A stretch of DNA of 14,693 nt from Deltaproteobacteria bacterium UBA5799 (GTDB lineage: Bacteria; Desulfobacterota; GWC2-55-46), in assembly GCA_002418185.1 (NCBI GenBank), contig DIDN01000124.1:1-14693 (forward strand). The letters run 5' to 3'. The notes beneath the pieces were generated by a model, which was not told where the DNA came from, did no database searches, and saw only the letters and a program-made list of their open reading frames with translations. Positions within the stretch are counted from its first letter, which is position 1, and the number at the start of each line of letters is the position of its first letter. Made by a program: the position numbers and the translations under genes. Below are positions 6,929-14,208 of the stretch, piece by piece.

Positions 6929-7795
6929 GTGGGCCTTGCAGTCGTCTGTCAGCTCGGCGTGCGTTTCGCAGCGCTCCATGGTGCAGTCATGCGAGAACGA
7001 GCCTGCATAGATGGGCATTGCAAGAGAGGCGGCGAGGAGAAGTGCTGCGAGAGCGCTCGCCGCCGCCCTCCCGGGCGGGACGGGGAAGGCGCTCTTTTTG
7101 CCCTCGAGGAGCCTCCTTATCCTGCCCGAGACGTCTGCCTGGCTCCCTGTTATGGAAGGGACAGGCAGGCAGACGCTGTTCCTTGCCACCTTGAGTATGG
7201 CGGACGCGAGCGCGACCGGGCCGCATGAAGACCTTGCCGCCGCGTCGTCCGCCTCCTCTTCCCTCCTGAGCCTTGAATACGAGGCGAGCTGGCGTGCGGC
7301 AGGGATGTAGAAAAAGGCGTCCTTGAGGAAGCCGAAGGCCAGGAACCTCAACGGGTCCATTCTCTTCTTGTGGTTCAGTTCATGGAGGAGGACGGCCCTC
7401 GTCTCCTCCCTTGAAAGGCTGTTGATTAGGCCGGTAGATACATATACCCTGGGCCTCAGGATGCCGTGGGTGAATGCGGTCCTTACGCTACCGTCCATGA
7501 TGACCGCCAGCCCGCCCTTGCCGTATTGGACCGGGAGCCTGCTTACGGCTTTCCTTGTGCTTGAGAGTGCGGAGACGGCGCGGAAAGCGGCATACGCGAA
7601 GCCGGCGGCAAGGAGGACCGCACCGGACCAGAAAAAGGCGAGCTTGCCGATGGAAAGAAACTCTATACACATGGCGAGGAGAGACTGGCAGGTCTCAAGC
7701 ACGCTCCCGGTAAAGGAAAGCAGCGTTGGCAGCGCGTAAAGGAGCCATGCGGCGGAGGCCGCGAAGACCGCGGCCAGGAGTACGGGGGCGGCCAT
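6908..7795 (-). CDS. M56 (BlaR1/MecR1-like) membrane metallopeptidase with Cys/His-rich C-terminal tail
   Basis: A 295-residue membrane protease (PF05569) expected to relieve repression by inactivating its partner BlaI-type repressor. Likely membrane spans are 3-25, 52-72 and 243-263, with a membrane-associated helix at 150-166. The cytoplasmic peptidase part has AFTHGILRPRVYVS (107-120), the zinc site HELNH (138-142) and EADDAA (181-186) with the probable third ligand. The penicillin-binding sensor domain of true BlaR1 is absent. The protein ends after the last span in about 30 residues carrying C271, C276, C286, C290 and H269, H279, H289, H295. Charge bias places this tail in the periplasm. 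The ATG overlaps the repressor stop (TGATG) and is preceded by GGAGGGAGG. A longer frame from 7906 lies inside the repressor gene and was rejected. Metal sensing is inferred. Confidence 0.9.
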   Translation of the reverse strand: MAAPVLLAAVFAASAAWLLYALPTLLSFTGSVLETCQSLLAMCIEFLSIGKLAFFWSGAVLLAAGFAYAAFRAVSALSSTRKAVSRLPVQYGKGGLAVIMDGSVRTAFTHGILRPRVYVSTGLINSLSREETRAVLLHELNHKKRMDPLRFLAFGFLKDAFFYIPAARQLASYSRLRREEEADDAAARSSCGPVALASAILKVARNSVCLPVPSITGSQADVSGRIRRLLEGKKSAFPVPPGRAAASALAALLLAASLAMPIYAGSFSHDCTMERCETHAELTDDCKAHCSRKGH

Positions 7796-8214
7796 CAGCC
7801 TCCCTCCTTTGACTGAAGCTCTTTTCTCTTCGTCTCGATGAGCGACGAGAGTCGTTCGAGCTCTTCGGGGTCGGCGTCCGCGAGCGCGTCGACGAACGAG
7901 GCGCACATGCCGCTCGACGATATCTCCATTATGCCCCGGAAGACGTCCTGGGAAACGGCCCTGGCGAACTCGTCCTTCGTGTAGGCCGGCCTGAAAAGGA
8001 AGACGCTCTCGCCCTTGGACTTTGCGACGAGCCCCTTGTTCACGAGCCTCTCAAGCACCGTTAGCACGGTCGTGAGGGCCACCCGTCTTGAGGCGAGGCC
8101 CGAGTGCACCTCCCTGCCGCTCGCTTCCCCGCTCTTCCAGAGGAACTCCATTATATCCTGCTCGAGCGGCCCCAGGAGCTTCCCGTATCCGTCGAACCTG
8201 GCCTTTTTGGTCAT
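7795..8214 (-). CDS. BlaI/MecI/CopY-family transcriptional repressor
   Basis: A small winged-helix repressor (PF03965) of 139 residues from the chosen start. The N-terminal part has LGPLEQDIMEFLW, a recognition region with VALTTVLTVLERLVNKGLV, and the wing SKGESVFLFRPAY. The C-terminal helices would dimerise. The family includes BlaI and MecI, which are inactivated by a BlaR1 protease, and copper-responsive CopY. The CopY CxC...CxC metal site is absent, so metal would have to be sensed by the neighbouring peptidase. Three ATG occur in a row (8220, 8217, 8214). The only Shine-Dalgarno (GGAG, 8221-8224) touches the first, so the third is the best start. Its stop overlaps the peptidase start. 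It is probably autoregulated through the operator at 8238-8254. Confidence 0.93.
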   Translation of the reverse strand: MTKKARFDGYGKLLGPLEQDIMEFLWKSGEASGREVHSGLASRRVALTTVLTVLERLVNKGLVAKSKGESVFLFRPAYTKDEFARAVSQDVFRGIMEISSSGMCASFVDALADADPEELERLSSLIETKRKELQSKEGG

Positions 8215-8231
8215 CATCATCTCCGGTTCCC

Positions 8232-8260
8232 AATATATTCGACAGGGCGTAGAAAGTCAA
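8232..8260 (-). promoter_or_regulatory. Sigma-70-type promoter of the repressor-peptidase operon
   Basis: On the minus strand, TTGACT (8260-8255) and TATATT (8237-8232) are separated by exactly 17 bp, a near-consensus housekeeping promoter. Transcription should start near 8225-8228, giving a very short leader of about 10-15 nt before ATG 8214. The spacer is occupied entirely by the dyad operator, so a bound repressor would exclude RNA polymerase. Confidence 0.8.
8238..8254 (-). promoter_or_regulatory. Putative BlaI-family operator in the repressor promoter
   Basis: TTCGAC (8238-8243), 5 nt, GTAGAA (8249-8254): a dyad with one mismatch from the perfect cusC copy, the same arm length and same spacing, and a similar centre (AGGGC here, AAGGC there). 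It fills the -10/-35 spacer. Two copies at the two promoter regions of one locus make a shared repressor site the simplest reading. Confidence 0.78.
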
Positions 8261-8342
8261 GAGGAATTCCTTGCCAAAGAGGGTTCTCTTGCTGTACCAT
8301 TTGAGATTCAATGAACCGTTTCCCTTATTGTTCGGAGGTTTT

Positions 8343-8975
8343 TTGGGATTCTTTATAACATTCGAGGGCATAGAGGGCTGCGGGAAATCCACCCAGAAGG
8401 AGCTCCTGAAGGGCTACCTCGAAAAAAGGGGCAGGGAGGTCCTTACCGTAAGGGAGCCGGGCGGAACGCTCCTTGGCGAGAAGGTAAGGGCCATACTCCT
8501 TGAGGCAGGGGACGAGCCCATAGACCCCTGGGCCGAGCTGTTTCTGTATCAGGCCTGCAGGGCGCAGCTAGTTAAGCGCGTCATAAGGCCCGCGCTCGAC
8601 GCCGGCAAGGTCGTCATATCCGACCGTTTCTATGACTCGACCCTCGCGTACCAGGGCTTTGGCAGGGGGCTTGACAAGGCGGCGGTAAAGAGGCTCAACG
8701 CCCTCGGCTCGGGCGGACTGGTCCCGGACATGACCTTCCTGATAGACTGTGAACCGGAAGAGGGCTTGAAGAGGGCCTTTTCGCGCATTGCCTCGGCAAA
8801 AGGCGCAAGGGAGGACCGCTTCGAAAGGGAGGACCTCGACTTCCACAGGCGCGTAAGGGAGGGGTTTTTAAGGGCGGCCAGGCGCGAGCCGAGGATAAAG
8901 GTCGTAGACGGCTCCGCCGAAATCTCTACGGTCCACAAAGAGATATGTGATATCATTGACAGGGCGATGGGCTAG
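8343..8975 (+). CDS. tmk: Thymidylate kinase
   Basis: Phosphorylates dTMP to dTDP in the cytoplasm, an essential step of dTTP synthesis (PF02223). From the chosen start it is 210 residues, normal for the family. Seen in order: FITFEGIEGCGKSTQ with the P-loop at the N-terminus, REPGGT, the DRFYDSTLAYQG motif, and a LID-like region ending in EDRFEREDLDFHRRVREGF. The start is not ATG. In-frame TTG 8343-8345 sits 4 nt after GGAGG (8334-8338), right where the family's N-terminus begins. An upstream TTG at 8271 would add 24 non-conserved residues. It is divergent from the repressor gene and heads the tmk-holB pair. Confidence 0.93.
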   Translation: MGFFITFEGIEGCGKSTQKELLKGYLEKRGREVLTVREPGGTLLGEKVRAILLEAGDEPIDPWAELFLYQACRAQLVKRVIRPALDAGKVVISDRFYDSTLAYQGFGRGLDKAAVKRLNALGSGGLVPDMTFLIDCEPEEGLKRAFSRIASAKGAREDRFEREDLDFHRRVREGFLRAARREPRIKVVDGSAEISTVHKEICDIIDRAMG

Positions 8976-8980
8976 CCGGT

Positions 8981-9997
8981 ATGGGTTTCAACGAGATAAT
9001 AGGGCACGAGCGCGAGATAGGGATGTTGAAGGGGCTCATTGACTCGGGCAGGGTCCCTCACGCGTTCCTCTTCGCGGGCCCGGACGGCATCGGGAAGAAG
9101 CTCGTGGCAGGGGCCTTTGCCGCGGCGCTCAACTGCGCGTCTCCCGGGGGCGGCGCGTGCGGACTGTGCCGCGACTGCGCCGCGATAGAGGGCGGCTCCC
9201 ATCCCAACGTGATCGTGGTATGGCCGCTCGACAAGCCGGTTGAAAAGGGCGGCGAAAGAGACCCGCTCGGCCTCATAAGGATAGACCAGATAAGGGAGGT
9301 GCAGTCGGTCCTCAAATACAGGGCCGAGCGCGGCGCAAAGGTCGTTATCGTCGAAGGGGCCGACAGGTTCATGCCTGCCGCCGCGAACGCTTTTTTAAAG
9401 ACCCTCGAGGAGCCGCCGGGCGGCTCCGTGATAATACTCGTGTCCTCCAGGCCCGCCGACCTCCTCCCCACGGTCGTCTCAAGGTGCCGCAGGCTGAACT
9501 TCAGGCCGCTCCCCGAGGACGCGGTAAGGGCCTTCCTTATAGAAAAGAAGGGCGTAGCGCCGGCAGAGGCCGGGGCGGTGGCGCGCCTCTCGGGGGGCTC
9601 CATATCGAAGGCCGCGGACTACATGGAGGGGGGGTGGCTGCAGAAGAGGAGGGAGGTCGTCGAGAGGCTCTTGGCGTTCGGCCCGGACGACGCGGACGAG
9701 GCGTTAAGGTTCGCCGAGGAGCTTTCAAAAAGGGACGACCTCGACGAGACGCTCGACTTCCTTAAGTCGTGGTACAGGGACAGGATCGTGGTATTCGAGG
9801 GCGCCCCGCACCTCATAGCCAATACCGACATGCAAAGGCGCATGAAGGACGACCGCGTGGAGGACTTCAACCTCCTCTGCTCCTCTTTCTGGGCGATCGA
9901 GGAGGCCAGGAGAAATATCGCGCCGCCGAGGTACGGGAACAGGCAGCTCACGATGGAGGCGCTGGTGCTGAAGCTCTCAGGCGCCCTCCTGATGTAG
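8981..9997 (+). CDS. holB: DNA polymerase III delta' subunit
   Basis: The clamp-loader subunit that helps place the sliding clamp at replication primers; 338 residues, AAA+ fold. Seen: N-terminal IIGHEREIGMLKGLI, Walker-A-like GPDGIGKK (33-40; the usual Ser/Thr after GK is Lys, so nucleotide binding is doubtful), a zinc module with C52, C60, C63 and C66, a Walker-B-like VVIVEGADRF (121-130), EEPP (143-146), and the SRC motif (167-169). A delta' with a poor Walker A is usual, since this subunit is often a stator without ATPase activity. It begins 5 bp after the tmk stop with no strong Shine-Dalgarno, which suggests coupled translation. Confidence 0.92.
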   Translation: MGFNEIIGHEREIGMLKGLIDSGRVPHAFLFAGPDGIGKKLVAGAFAAALNCASPGGGACGLCRDCAAIEGGSHPNVIVVWPLDKPVEKGGERDPLGLIRIDQIREVQSVLKYRAERGAKVVIVEGADRFMPAAANAFLKTLEEPPGGSVIILVSSRPADLLPTVVSRCRRLNFRPLPEDAVRAFLIEKKGVAPAEAGAVARLSGGSISKAADYMEGGWLQKRREVVERLLAFGPDDADEALRFAEELSKRDDLDETLDFLKSWYRDRIVVFEGAPHLIANTDMQRRMKDDRVEDFNLLCSSFWAIEEARRNIAPPRYGNRQLTMEALVLKLSGALLM

Positions 9998-10060
9998 CCG
10001 GGAATTGAAAGCGGGACCTGCCGCGGAACGCGGGCGGACGCACAGGCAAAGGATGAAGGC

Positions 10061-10936
10061 ATGGTAAGGGTAGCTGGAGTAAGGTTCAAGAAGGCTTGCA
10101 AGGTGTACGACTTCGAGGCCGGGGCGCTTGAGCTCCACCCCGGGGACGCGGTCATCGTGGAGGTCGAGCGCGGGCTCGGCATGGGGACGCTCGTTTACAG
10201 CCCCAGGGATATCGACCCGGCAACGCTTGCGAGGCCCCTTAAGAAGATAGTCCGGAAGGCAGACGCCGTGGACATAGAGAGGCTGGGCTTCAATACCGAG
10301 AGGGAGAGCGAGGCCTTCGCCATATGCAGGGAGAGGATACTCAAGTACAACCTCCCCATGAAGCTCATAAGGGTAGAGTACCTTTTCGACTCGAGCAAGG
10401 CCATATTCTATTTCACCTCCGACACCAGGGTGGATTTCCGCGAGCTCGTGAAGGACCTGGCCGCGACCTTCCACACAAGGATAGAGATGCGGCAGATCGG
10501 CGTGAGGGACGAGGCCAAGATGATAGGCGGCCTCGGTCCGTGCGGCAGGGAGCTATGCTGCTCCGGGTTCCTCGCGGACTTCGAGCCCGTGACCATAAAG
10601 ATGGCCAAGGAGCAGAACCTGGCCCTCAATCCCGTCAAGATATCCGGCATATGCGGCAGGCTCATGTGCTGCCTCTCCTACGAGCACGACTTCTACCAGG
10701 GCGAGAAGAAGCGCGAAAGGGAGAAAGAAAAAGAGAGCGGCAAGGAGGACAGGGGCAAGGGCGAGGGCGAGGACAAGGACAAGCGCCAGAGGCCCGACAG
10801 GGACCGCGGGAAAAAGCCCGGGAAGGCCGCTTCAGGCCACAAGGACGGGTGCGGCGGCTGCGGCAGGCACGACAGGAAGAAGCACAGGCCCAGGGATGAA
10901 GGGAAGACTGGGCAGGGGGCTGGCGGGAATGCCTGA
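10061..10936 (+). CDS. ricT: PSP1-domain protein, RicT/YaaT-like
   Basis: A 291-residue protein of the PSP1 family (PF04468). In Bacillus, RicT forms an Fe-S-binding complex with RicA and RicF that affects RNA processing and development; its role in Gram-negatives is less clear. The conserved core (1-212) contains two Cys clusters, GPCGRELCC (C161, C166, C167) and ICGRLMCC (C198, C203, C204), as in RicT. From about 214 a 78-residue Lys/Arg/Glu/Asp-rich tail follows, probably disordered, with an extra C264-x2-C267 and several His (260, 270, 275). It lies 63 bp after holB. Its last 8 bases overlap the metG start. The location between holB and metG is common for this family in related bacteria. 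Confidence 0.9.
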   Translation: MVRVAGVRFKKACKVYDFEAGALELHPGDAVIVEVERGLGMGTLVYSPRDIDPATLARPLKKIVRKADAVDIERLGFNTERESEAFAICRERILKYNLPMKLIRVEYLFDSSKAIFYFTSDTRVDFRELVKDLAATFHTRIEMRQIGVRDEAKMIGGLGPCGRELCCSGFLADFEPVTIKMAKEQNLALNPVKISGICGRLMCCLSYEHDFYQGEKKREREKEKESGKEDRGKGEGEDKDKRQRPDRDRGKKPGKAASGHKDGCGGCGRHDRKKHRPRDEGKTGQGAGGNA

Positions 10937-12455
10937 GGCGAAAAAGCCCTTCTACGTCACGACCCCCATTTATTACGTGAACGACTTGCCGCACATCGGG
11001 CACGCCTACACCACGATAGCCGCGGACTGCATCGCCCGGTTCAAGAGGCTCAAGGGCCTCGACGTCCTTTTCCTCACCGGCACCGACGAGCACGGCCAGA
11101 AGGTCGAGAAGGCCGCGGCAGCCGCAGGGCTCGCGCCTTTGGATTTCGCCTCTGGCGTTGGGCAGAGGTTCAAGGACCTCTGGGCCAGGCTCAACATCTC
11201 GAACGACGACTTCATAAGGACCACCGAGGAGAGGCATTTGAAGTCGGTATCCCGTCTCTGGGAGACGGTGCAGGCGAAGGGCGACATCTATCTCGGCGAG
11301 TACGAGGACTGGTACTGCACCCCGTGCGAGAGCTTCTGGACCGACAAACAGCTTAAAGAGGGCAGGTGCCCCGACTGCGGCCGCCCGGTCGAAAAGCTCA
11401 AGGAGCCGAGCTACTTCTTCAGGCTTTCGAAGTACGGCGGGCCGCTCCTCAGGCACATAGAGGATAACCCAGGCTTTATCCGGCCCGAGTACCGGAAAAA
11501 CGAGGTGGTGTCCTTCCTCAAGGAGGGGCTTCGCGACCTGAGCGTAAGCAGGACGACCTTCAAATGGGGCATACCCGTGCCCGGCGACCCGGAGCACGTG
11601 ATGTACGTCTGGTTCGACGCGCTCACCAATTACCTGACCGCGACGGGGTACCCTGACGACCGGTATCAAAAATACTGGCCCGCGGACGTGCACCTTATCG
11701 GCAAGGACATACTCCGCTTCCACGCCGTATACTGGCCCGCCTTCCTCATGGCAGCCGGTATTGAGCCGCCGAAAGAGGTCTTTGCCCACGGCTGGTGGAC
11801 CATCGAGGGGCAGAAGATGAGCAAGTCCAGGGGCAACGTCGTGGACCCCTGGGCTACCGCCGAGAAGTTCGGGGTGGACGCATTCCGTTATTTCCTGCTC
11901 CGCGAGGTGCCGTTCGGTGTCGACGGCGACTTCTCCGAGAAGGCCCTCGTCGGCAGGCTCAATAGCGACCTCGCCAACGACCTGGGTAACCTCGTGAGCA
12001 GGTCGGTAACCATGATAGAGAAGTACAGGGGCGGCGTCGTCCCCCCGGCGGGTCCGGTTGAGAGGGAGGAGCTTGAGGGGAGGGTCTGGTTTCTTTTCAA
12101 AGAGCTCCCGCGCCAGTACGAGGAGAAGATGAACGAGCTCTCTTTCCACGAGGCGCTCGCAAGGGTGTGGGCAGTCGTAAGGGAACTCAACATGTACGTC
12201 GACAAGGCCGCGCCCTGGAAGGAGAAAGACGACGCGACTCTCTCGGCTGTGCTTGCCACACTCGCGGAAGGACTTCGGATAATCGCCGTATACGCCTGGC
12301 CCGTCATCCCGGAATCTGCCCAGAAGATATGGGTGAGCCTCGGGCTTGAAGGCGATATTGGAAAGGCCTGGTTCGACGAGGCCGCGGCCCGGGGAGATAC
12401 GCTTTCAGGCCTCAAGGTCAAAAAAACGCCCCCGCTCTTCCCGAGGGTGCAGTGA
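10929..12455 (+). CDS. metG: Methionyl-tRNA synthetase
   Basis: Charges tRNA-Met, so it serves both initiation and elongation; cytoplasmic class I enzyme (PF09334). From ATG 10929 it has 508 residues. Seen: FYVTTPIYYVND, HIGH (22-25), LTGTDEHGQK (49-58), one zinc knuckle C130-x2-C133/C147-x2-C150, WFDALTNY (228-235), and KMSKS (296-300). The anticodon-binding helical domain follows to the end. The C-terminal EMAP-like tRNA-binding/dimerisation domain of longer bacterial forms (E. coli is about 677 residues) is missing, a known short type. A longer frame from 10896 would add 11 non-conserved residues; the chosen ATG follows a G-rich Shine-Dalgarno region and overlaps the ricT stop by 8 nt. Confidence 0.96.
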   Translation: MPEAKKPFYVTTPIYYVNDLPHIGHAYTTIAADCIARFKRLKGLDVLFLTGTDEHGQKVEKAAAAAGLAPLDFASGVGQRFKDLWARLNISNDDFIRTTEERHLKSVSRLWETVQAKGDIYLGEYEDWYCTPCESFWTDKQLKEGRCPDCGRPVEKLKEPSYFFRLSKYGGPLLRHIEDNPGFIRPEYRKNEVVSFLKEGLRDLSVSRTTFKWGIPVPGDPEHVMYVWFDALTNYLTATGYPDDRYQKYWPADVHLIGKDILRFHAVYWPAFLMAAGIEPPKEVFAHGWWTIEGQKMSKSRGNVVDPWATAEKFGVDAFRYFLLREVPFGVDGDFSEKALVGRLNSDLANDLGNLVSRSVTMIEKYRGGVVPPAGPVEREELEGRVWFLFKELPRQYEEKMNELSFHEALARVWAVVRELNMYVDKAAPWKEKDDATLSAVLATLAEGLRIIAVYAWPVIPESAQKIWVSLGLEGDIGKAWFDEAAARGDTLSGLKVKKTPPLFPRVQ

Positions 12456-12471
12456 TTGGACCCTGTTTTTT
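12444..12471 (+). terminator. Possible weak terminator at the end of metG
   Basis: AGGGT (12444-12448) can pair with ACCCT (12460-12464), followed by G and six T (12466-12471). The stem is only 5 bp and the loop 11 nt; it overlaps the metG stop codon. It would end the tmk-to-metG transcript before the repeat element. Weak support. Confidence 0.33.
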
Positions 12472-12490
12472 AAGAGGGGGGAGATTACAT

Positions 12491-12634
12491 GACAGGTTGC
12501 TGAAAAACTATCTTAGCCTGTCATTCTGAGCGAAGCGAAGAATCTCGACGCTGATAAAATCAATGAACTACGAGATGCTTCGTCGCCTTAGGCTCCTCAG
12601 AATGACAGCTCCCGGGACTTTTCCGCGACCTGTT
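12491..12634. repeat. Palindromic MITE/REP-like element in the metG-tatD gap
   Basis: About 144 bp with imperfect terminal inverted repeats. ACAGGTTGCTGAAAAA (12492-12507) matches the reverse complement of 12618-12633 at 14 of 16 positions. Inside are perfect 12-bp arms, TGTCATTCTGAG (12519-12530) and its complement (12596-12607), then shorter arms TCTCG/CGAGA (12543-12547/12571-12575). The motif CTGAGCGAAGCGAAG resembles interspersed palindromes seen in many environmental bacterial genomes. There is no ORF. An outer pair, GGGGGAGA (12477-12484) and TCTCCCCC (12658-12665), flanks it. No clear target duplication is visible. Confidence 0.75.
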
Positions 12635-12660
12635 AATACGGACTCATAATCCTACTTTCT

Positions 12661-12679
12661 CCCCCTTGGAAAAGGTGGG
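12661..12679. repeat. Small hairpin between the palindromic element and tatD
   Basis: CCCCCTT and AAGGTGGG flank a short GGAA loop, giving a 7-bp stem with one mismatch. The T-run expected of a terminator is lacking. No clear promoter for tatD was found in 12635-12744. A second tiny hairpin, CGCC-TTAT-GGCG, lies at 12715-12726 just before the start. Confidence 0.25.
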
Positions 12680-12744
12680 ATTTGATAACAAGCTCTGATA
12701 AAAAAACAACCTCTCGCCTTATGGCGTTAGTGCTTTAGTTGCTG

Positions 12745-14157
12745 ATGGAAAAACCATATCTGATCGACAGCCATGCCCACCTCGACGACCCGAGGTTCGC
12801 CGACGACCTCGAAGAGGTCGTAGCCAGGGCCAGGGAGACCGGGCTCAGGACTATAATCACGGTAGGGTGCTGGAGCAAGGAGGACGGCTTCGCAAAGCCG
12901 ATGGAGCTTGCCGCGAGGTACGACTTCGTCTATTTGGCGCTCGGGGTGCACCCGCACGACTCCAGGGACGCCTCCGGCAAGGCCCCCTGGGACGAGATAA
13001 GGAAGCTCGCGCTCGGAGAGGGCGCTGCGATGAAAAAGCTCGTGGCAGTCGGCGAGACCGGGCTCGACTATTATTACGACCACTCGCCCAGGAAGGCGCA
13101 GAAGGACGCCTTCATTAAGCAGATAAGGCTTGCGAGGGAGCTGAACCTCCCTCTCATCATACACACTCGGGACGCGGAAAGCGACACCCTCGACATACTC
13201 CGCTCCGAGGGGGCGGGCGAGACAGGCGGGGTCTTTCACTGCTTCTCGGGCACGAATGAGACCGCCAGGGCCGCCCTGGACATGGGCTTCCACCTTTCCT
13301 TTGCCGGGGTCGTCACCTTCTCAAAGGCCGAGGCCTTGAGGGAGGTCGTGAAAACCGTGCCCATAGAGAAGATGCTCATAGAGACAGACTGCCCCTATCT
13401 CGCGCCCGAGCCTTACAGGGGCCGGAGGAACGAGCCCTCGTTCGTGCTTGAGACCGCGAGGGAGATATCTGCCGTAAAGGGCTTGAGCTTCGACGACGTC
13501 GCAAGGATTACGAGCCTCAATGCCGAGGACCTCTTCGGCCTCCGGGGCGCGACGGACCAGGCCAGGATAGCCTATCCCATAAGGAACTCGCTTTACCTGA
13601 ACATTACCAACAGGTGCTCGAACCACTGCACCTTTTGCGCCAAGTTCAAGTCATATACCGTCAAGGGGCACTACCTGAGGCTCCGCGAGGAGCCGACCTT
13701 TGCCGAGATAATCTCCGCCATAGGCCCGGACCCCGAGGACAAATACGACGAGGTCGTCTTCTGCGGCTTCGGGGAGCCCCTTATAAGGCTCGACGTAGTA
13801 AAAGAGGTCGGGATGTACCTTAAGCGGAGGGGCTGCAGGATCCGGATAGACACGGACGGCCTGGCGAACCTCGTCCACGGGAGGAACGTGCTCCCGGAAC
13901 TGAAGTTCGTGGACTGCGTTTCCGTGAGCCTGAACGCCCCGGACTCGAAGACCTACCAGAAGCTCGTGAAGACCCCGTTCAAGGACGATGCCTACCCGGC
14001 CATACTCTTCTTTCTGAGGGAGGCCAAGAAGCACATATCAAAGGTCGTGGCGAGCGTCGTGGCAGTGCCCGGCCTCGACATCGAGGCCTGCCGTAAAGTT
14101 GCCGAGGACGAGATAGGGGTGAAGTTCAGGGTGAGGGAGTATAATACGGTCGGGTAA
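12745..14157 (+). CDS. tatD: TatD-family metal-dependent hydrolase fused to a radical SAM domain
   Basis: A two-domain protein, 470 residues from ATG 12745. Residues 1-266 are a complete TatD nuclease domain (PF01026) with metal ligands in order: DSHAHLDD (H10, H12), VGETGLDYYYD (E104), IHTRDA (H140), FHCFSGT (H165), IETDCPYLAPEP (D215). TatD enzymes are cytoplasmic deoxyribonucleases/phosphoesterases. Residues about 278-470 are a radical SAM domain with the 4Fe-4S motif C291-x3-C295-x2-C298 and FCGFGEP, matching the small TatD-associated radical SAM family, which occurs separately or fused. The substrate is unknown. A TTG two codons upstream is open but less likely. No good Shine-Dalgarno is visible. 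It follows the element-filled 289-bp gap after metG, so it may have its own promoter. Confidence 0.93.
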   Translation: MEKPYLIDSHAHLDDPRFADDLEEVVARARETGLRTIITVGCWSKEDGFAKPMELAARYDFVYLALGVHPHDSRDASGKAPWDEIRKLALGEGAAMKKLVAVGETGLDYYYDHSPRKAQKDAFIKQIRLARELNLPLIIHTRDAESDTLDILRSEGAGETGGVFHCFSGTNETARAALDMGFHLSFAGVVTFSKAEALREVVKTVPIEKMLIETDCPYLAPEPYRGRRNEPSFVLETAREISAVKGLSFDDVARITSLNAEDLFGLRGATDQARIAYPIRNSLYLNITNRCSNHCTFCAKFKSYTVKGHYLRLREEPTFAEIISAIGPDPEDKYDEVVFCGFGEPLIRLDVVKEVGMYLKRRGCRIRIDTDGLANLVHGRNVLPELKFVDCVSVSLNAPDSKTYQKLVKTPFKDDAYPAILFFLREAKKHISKVVASVVAVPGLDIEACRKVAEDEIGVKFRVREYNTVG

Positions 14158-14179
14158 GTTTTTTTTTGTTGCCCGAAGG

Positions 14180-14208
14180 CCTTTTCCGCGCTGCCGCGCG
14201 GACAAAGG
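14180..14208. repeat. Strong hairpin downstream of tatD
   Basis: CCTTT plus TCCGCGC (14180-14191) pairs with GCGCGGA plus AAAGG (14196-14208), a 12-bp stem with one bulged C and a TGCC loop. No T-run follows on either strand. It might protect or terminate the tatD transcript, or belong to the repeat cluster. Confidence 0.5.

Noticed and set aside
7796..7906. Upstream extension of the M56 peptidase (37 more residues)
   Set aside because: The extension lies within the repressor gene in another frame, is Arg-rich, and precedes a far better start (ATG overlapping the repressor stop with a GGAGGGAGG ribosome binding site).
8271..8342. Upstream TTG extension of thymidylate kinase (24 residues)
   Set aside because: The extra residues are not part of the family and would cross the promoter region. 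TTG 8343 has GGAGG at close spacing and gives the normal N-terminus.
10662..12149. Long open frame (495 codons) on the minus strand, antisense to metG
   Set aside because: Antisense shadow of methionyl-tRNA synthetase, whose HIGH and KMSKS motifs are on the plus strand. It has a low-complexity Cys/Pro/Arg end and no ribosome binding site.
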